The position numbers were made by a program, and so were the translations under genes. A stretch of DNA of 8,516 nt from Gammaproteobacteria bacterium (GTDB lineage: Bacteria > Pseudomonadota > Gammaproteobacteria > QOAV01): contig JALXFQ010000046.1 in NCBI GenBank assembly GCA_027067235.1, forward strand, positions 1-8,516, in the 5' to 3' direction. Within the stretch, counting starts at the first letter, position 1, and every line of letters starts with the position of its first letter. This document shows, piece by piece, positions 6,174-8,516 of the stretch. The notes beneath the pieces are model-generated. The model was not told where the DNA came from, did no database searches, and was given only the letters and a program-made list of their open reading frames with translations.

Positions 6174-7646
6174 ATGAGACAAACACTCAATATCAAATTG
6201 AGTCAGCGGCTGGCGCTTACCCCGCAGCTCCAGCAGGCCATACGCATACTGCAGCTTTCCACGCTGGAGCTGCAGACCGAAATCCAGGAGGCTCTGGAGA
6301 CCAATCCACTACTGGAACAGGACGACTCGCTGGGTACGGCCGAAACCGTGGTTGTGGAAAAGGACGGCCCCAGCGCCACCGATACTGTCGCCAGCAGCGA
6401 TGCGCCAGTCGAACAGGAATTCGAGCTGAAGGACAGTGAATGGCGCGATGCCAGCGACCCCGCGCCCGATCCGGCCTGGGAGCCGGGTCGCCGCAACAAC
6501 TCGGATTTACCGGACAACTTGCTGGAAAACCGCTCTGCAGCGGAACAGAATCTGCGCCAGCACCTGATCTGGCAGCTGGAAGTGTCGGCCCAGGACGCGC
6601 GGCAAAAAGCACTGGCCGGGCTGATTATCGATTCCGTGGGTGACAGCGGTCACCTGGACGCCAGTCTCGAAGACATACGCAGTCTGGCCAGGGCCGAACT
6701 GGGCGACGATGTCAGCCTGGACGAAGTTGAACAGGCGCTGGCGCTGGTGCAGCAGTTCGACCCGGCCGGCGTCGCCTCCAGATCATTGCAGGAATGCCTG
6801 CTGATTCAGCTTGACCAGCCACGACAGGAACCGCCGCAGCACCTGCGACTGGCGCGGGAAATCGTCAGCGAGCATCTGTCTCTGCTGGCCCGGCAGGATT
6901 CCGACGCCCTGGCCCAAACGCTCGGCCAGCCGGCTGCAGATGTGGAGGCCGCCGTACAGTTGATTCAGTCCCTGCACCCACGACCGGGGTATGCCATCAG
7001 CAGTTCGAAAACCGATTACATCAGGCCGGACGTCACTGTCAGCAAGGAAAACGGCCAGTGGAAAATCAGACTCAACCGCGATGTCATACCCCGGCTGAAA
7101 ATACACAAGCCGTATGCAAAACTGGCGGAAAAACCCGCAAACGGCAGCAAGAAAGACACCGATTATCTGCGCGAACATCTGCAGCAGGCGCAGTGGCTGA
7201 TCAAGAATATCGACAGTCGCAATGACACCATTTACCGCGTCGCTAAAGTTATCGTCGAACGCCAGCGCGACTTCCTCGAACAGGGGGAAAGCGCCATGAA
7301 GCCGATGATTTTGCAGGATATTGCGGAAACCCTGGATTTACATGAATCAACCATCTCGCGCGCAACTGCAAATAAGTATATGCTTACCCCGAGAGGAGTT
7401 TACGAACTCCGCTACTTTTTCTCCAGCCACGTCAAAAATGCTGAAGGCGAGGATTGCTCTGCTACCGCCGTGCGATCCGAAATCAGGAAGCTGATCGAGA
7501 ACGAGCCTCCGGACAAACCCATCAGCGACAGCAAGCTGACGAAAATGCTCGAAGAAAAAGGCATCGTCATCGCGCGCAGAACGGTCGCCAAGTACCGGGA
7601 AAGCCTGGGCATACCATCATCCAGCAAGCGCAAGCTGACGATCTAG
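6174..7646 (+). CDS. rpoN: RNA polymerase sigma-54 factor (RpoN)
   Basis: Sigma-54 directs RNA polymerase to -24/-12 promoters that need an AAA+ enhancer-binding protein to open. It has 490 residues (E. coli 477). Region I, the activator-responsive part, is clear: KLSQRLALTPQLQQAIRILQ at 8-27, then LSTLELQTEIQEALETNPLL. A Glu/Asp-rich region II runs to about 115, and the core-binding domain spans about 120-305. The helix-turn-helix is at about 380-401 (LQDIAETLDLHESTISRATA at 380-399). The RpoN box ARRTVAKYRE (467-476), which reads the -24 element, is perfect. The ATG at 6174 fits the conserved N-terminus (MRQTLNIKLSQ, E. coli MKQGLQLRLSQ); the same frame is open upstream through lptB but is out of frame with it. 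No Shine-Dalgarno is evident. Confidence 0.98.
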   Translation: MRQTLNIKLSQRLALTPQLQQAIRILQLSTLELQTEIQEALETNPLLEQDDSLGTAETVVVEKDGPSATDTVASSDAPVEQEFELKDSEWRDASDPAPDPAWEPGRRNNSDLPDNLLENRSAAEQNLRQHLIWQLEVSAQDARQKALAGLIIDSVGDSGHLDASLEDIRSLARAELGDDVSLDEVEQALALVQQFDPAGVASRSLQECLLIQLDQPRQEPPQHLRLAREIVSEHLSLLARQDSDALAQTLGQPAADVEAAVQLIQSLHPRPGYAISSSKTDYIRPDVTVSKENGQWKIRLNRDVIPRLKIHKPYAKLAEKPANGSKKDTDYLREHLQQAQWLIKNIDSRNDTIYRVAKVIVERQRDFLEQGESAMKPMILQDIAETLDLHESTISRATANKYMLTPRGVYELRYFFSSHVKNAEGEDCSATAVRSEIRKLIENEPPDKPISDSKLTKMLEEKGIVIARRTVAKYRESLGIPSSSKRKLTI

Positions 7647-7673
7647 CCAGACGCGACAGATTCGCTCTGGCAC

Positions 7674-7693
7674 GCGGCGCAGGGAAGCGCCGC
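7674..7693 (+). other. GC-rich hairpin after rpoN
   Basis: GCGGCGC (7674-7680) and GCGCCGC (7687-7693) form a perfect 7-bp stem with the loop AGGGAA, starting 27 bases after the rpoN stop. It could stabilise the 3' end of rpoN RNA. The next bases are CCGCAAC, so it is not an intrinsic terminator. Confidence 0.45.
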
Positions 7694-7696
7694 CCG

Positions 7697-7733
7697 CAAC
7701 GGCGGCTGTTGGCCGTTGACAACGGAAAACGGC
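7697..7733 (+). repeat. Three AACGGC-like copies around one GCCGTT, with a 6-1-6 dyad
   Basis: AACGGC (7698-7703), AACGG (7721-7725) and AACGGC (7728-7733) can each pair with GCCGTT at 7712-7717. The best pair is a 7-bp stem, 7697-7703 with 7712-7718. At the DNA level CCGTTGACAACGG (7713-7725) is a perfect dyad with six-base arms and one central base, which could be an operator. Confidence 0.35.
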
Positions 7734-7747
7734 AAAGCGCCTTGCCG
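7730..7747 (+). other. Hairpin CGGCAA/TTGCCG
   Basis: Perfect 6-bp stem (7730-7735 with 7742-7747) with the loop AGCGCC. It is followed by a looser stem, CAGACC (7752-7757) with GGTCTG (7774-7779). Both are part of the structured hpf leader. Confidence 0.35.
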
Positions 7748-7786
7748 CAGACAGACCCCGACAGAGCCGGGACGGTCTGGTTCAGG

Positions 7787-7819
7787 GTTCCACCAGGATG
7801 CGTCTGGAACAGCATCCTG
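7787..7819 (+). other. Two interleaved alternative stems upstream of hpf
   Basis: Stem A pairs GTTCCA (7787-7792) with TGGAAC (7805-7810). Stem B pairs CAGGATGC (7794-7801) with GCATCCTG (7812-7819). The right arm of A lies in the loop of B. With only one base between successive arms in two places, a full H-type pseudoknot would be strained, so the stems are probably mutually exclusive. Stem B (8 bp) should be the more stable. Confidence 0.4.
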
Positions 7820-7827
7820 ATCTCAAC

Positions 7828-7846
7828 CGGCTGTGCAAAGCAGCCG
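7828..7846 (+). other. Hairpin just upstream of the hpf ribosome binding site
   Basis: CGGCTG (7828-7833) and CAGCCG (7841-7846) form a perfect 6-bp stem, extendable by a T-G wobble, with a 5-7 base loop. The following ACAACAAAA run leaves the Shine-Dalgarno single-stranded, so the hairpin more likely insulates the site than blocks it. Confidence 0.4.
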
Positions 7847-7855
7847 AACAACAAA

Positions 7856-7860
7856 AGGAG
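7856..7860 (+). promoter_or_regulatory. Strong ribosome binding site of hpf
   Basis: AGGAG lies 8 bases before ATG 7869 and decides the start in favour of that codon over an in-frame upstream CTG at 7833. It is the only near-consensus Shine-Dalgarno I find in the window. Confidence 0.85.
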
Positions 7861-7868
7861 TCAGTTAT

Positions 7869-8213
7869 ATGCAAGTAACAATAACCGGTCAACATCTGGA
7901 AATCACTGACGCACTGCGTGATTATGTCAACGAAAAAATGGAACGCATCCAGCGCCATTTTGATCACGTCACCAAAACCCAGGTCGTGCTGCATGTGGAA
8001 AAGACGCGCCACCTCTGCGAAGGCAACCTGTCCGCCAAGGGCACCATCATTCACGCCAACGGTGAAGCAGAAGACATGTATGCGGCCATTGACCAGATGA
8101 CTGACAAGCTGGACCGCCAGGTCCGGCGTTACAAAAACAAGCTGCGCGACCACCACAAAAATGGCGGCGCCCTGAAACAGCAGGAAATCATTGACTCGGC
8201 GGCTTCCGCCTGA
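7869..8213 (+). CDS. hpf: Ribosome hibernation promoting factor (short HPF/YhbH type)
   Basis: HPF binds the 30S decoding region and helps form inactive 100S ribosome dimers in stationary phase or stress. This protein has 114 residues (E. coli 95), the short type without the C-terminal dimerisation domain of long HPF. The fold is visible in order: MQVTITGQHLEIT strand (1-13), helix 14-30 (DALRDYVNEKMERIQRH), strands at about 34-65, and the helix EDMYAAIDQMTDKLDRQVRRYKNKLRDH (68-95), whose basic face contacts rRNA. The extra tail (96-114) is polar and probably disordered. As in many proteobacteria it directly follows rpoN. The strong Shine-Dalgarno and the structured leader suggest translation is controlled apart from rpoN. 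Confidence 0.95.
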   Translation: MQVTITGQHLEITDALRDYVNEKMERIQRHFDHVTKTQVVLHVEKTRHLCEGNLSAKGTIIHANGEAEDMYAAIDQMTDKLDRQVRRYKNKLRDHHKNGGALKQQEIIDSAASA

Positions 8214-8220
8214 CGCCGCC
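8198..8220 (+). other. Hairpin spanning the hpf stop codon
   Basis: GGCGGC (8198-8203) and GCCGCC (8215-8220) can form a 6-bp stem around an 11-base loop that contains the TGA at 8211. It precedes the stronger hairpin at 8225-8250. No T-run follows. Confidence 0.3.
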
Positions 8221-8224
8221 ACAA

Positions 8225-8250
8225 CCGGCGGGGCAAGCGCTCCCCGCCGG
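8225..8250 (+). other. Strong GC hairpin just before the rapZ start
   Basis: CCGGCGGGG (8225-8233) and CCCCGCCGG (8242-8250) form a perfect 9-bp GC stem with an 8-base loop. It ends 9 bases before the rapZ ATG, where a ribosome binding site should be. The bases that follow (CTGCTCAG) hold no T-run, so an intrinsic terminator is unlikely. It may slow translation of rapZ, act as a processing site, or weakly terminate. Confidence 0.5.
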
Positions 8251-8259
8251 CTGCTCAGC

Positions 8260-8516
8260 ATGAATCTGACCATTATCACCGGCCTTTCCGGCTCCGGAAA
8301 AAGCGTTGCGCTGTCGGCGCTGGAAGATCTGGATTATTACTGCACGGACAATCTGCCCGCCTCCATGCTGGCCAGTTTCGGCAGGGAGCTGAGCGCCATG
8401 TATGCCGGCAAAAACGGCGAAATAGCGGTCAGTATTGATGCACGCAACCGCCAGTTTCTGGACAACCTGCCCCACCATCTGCAACAACTGGACGAAATCC
8501 ATCTGTCGTACAGCAT
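8260..8516 (+). CDS. rapZ: RapZ, RNase adaptor / nucleotide-binding protein, N-terminal part (3' end outside window)
   Basis: In E. coli RapZ binds the small RNA GlmZ and presents it to RNase E, setting the level of glucosamine-6-phosphate synthase and so cell-envelope precursor supply. Eighty-five complete codons are visible. They match the RapZ N-terminal domain: Walker A GLSGSGKS at 8-15, then VALSALEDLDYYCTDNLPAS at 16-35, and AVSIDARN further on, where E. coli has AVSIDVRN. The C-terminal RNA-binding domain is outside the window. ATG 8260 is the only ATG start that fits the family; it lacks a Shine-Dalgarno and follows a strong hairpin closely. The gene follows hpf directly, without the ptsN found there in E. 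coli and Pseudomonas. Confidence 0.95.
   Translation, partial: MNLTIITGLSGSGKSVALSALEDLDYYCTDNLPASMLASFGRELSAMYAGKNGEIAVSIDARNRQFLDNLPHHLQQLDEIHLSYS

Larger units (their letters stand above)
7647..7868 (+). other. Highly structured rpoN-hpf intercistronic region
   Basis: A 222-base region that holds at least six possible RNA stems in a row: 7674-7693, 7697-7718, 7730-7747, 7752-7779, 7787-7819 (two alternative pairings) and 7828-7846. None is followed by a T-run, so none looks like an intrinsic terminator and read-through from rpoN to hpf is likely. The last hairpin ends 10 bases before the hpf Shine-Dalgarno. The density suggests a regulatory leader or RNA processing region. Confidence 0.5.

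Noticed and set aside
7667..7682. CTGGCACG, a perfect sigma-54 -24 half-site upstream of hpf
   Set aside because: Ten bases after GG the sequence is AG, not GC, so the -12 element is missing.
7716..7744. Consensus -35 box TTGACA upstream of hpf
   Set aside because: No -10-like hexamer occurs 16-18 bases downstream (CGCCTT, GCCTTG, CCTTGC).
7454..7909. 151-codon open frame across the rpoN end and hpf start
   Set aside because: It is a shifted frame of two certain genes, rich in Arg and Gln as such shadows are.

Overview
The window is a chromosomal housekeeping stretch from a Gram-negative bacterium, most likely a gammaproteobacterium. The basis is gene content and order (yrbG-kdsD-kdsC-lptC-lptA-lptB-rpoN-hpf-rapZ, as in Enterobacteria and Pseudomonas), close motif-level likeness to the E. 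coli proteins, and GC-rich coding sequence. I see no mobile element, CRISPR array, tRNA or rRNA, and no sign of recent gene transfer.

Layout: (1) 1-629, the 3' end of ubiB (ubiquinone biosynthesis), plus strand. (2) 678-1349, a minus-strand HxlR-type regulator with an SCP2-like C-terminal domain, convergent with ubiB. (3) 1350-1672, a divergent 323-base intergenic region with a good Fur-box-like sequence and two hairpins. (4) 1673-6061, a tightly packed plus-strand run: a YrbG-type cation exchanger, KdsD and KdsC (two steps of Kdo synthesis), then LptC, LptA and LptB (parts of the lipopolysaccharide transport bridge and its ATPase). (5) 6062-6173, a short gap with a -10-like hexamer for rpoN and, on the opposite strand, a sigma-54-type -24/-12 element. 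(6) rpoN, 6174-7646. (7) 7647-7868, a 222-base intercistronic region packed with hairpins, leading to hpf (7869-8213). (8) A strong GC hairpin, then the 5' end of rapZ (8260 to the window end).

The genes form two functional groups: making Kdo and moving LPS to the outer membrane, and sigma-54/ribosome-hibernation/RapZ regulation. In E. coli and Pseudomonas, ptsN lies between hpf and rapZ; it is absent here.

No wholly new system is visible. The points most worth checking are the antisense sigma-54-like site just upstream of rpoN, the short LptC with a lysine-rich tail in place of the usual C-terminal strands, the alternative RNA stems upstream of hpf, and the Fur-box-like site upstream of the HxlR regulator.
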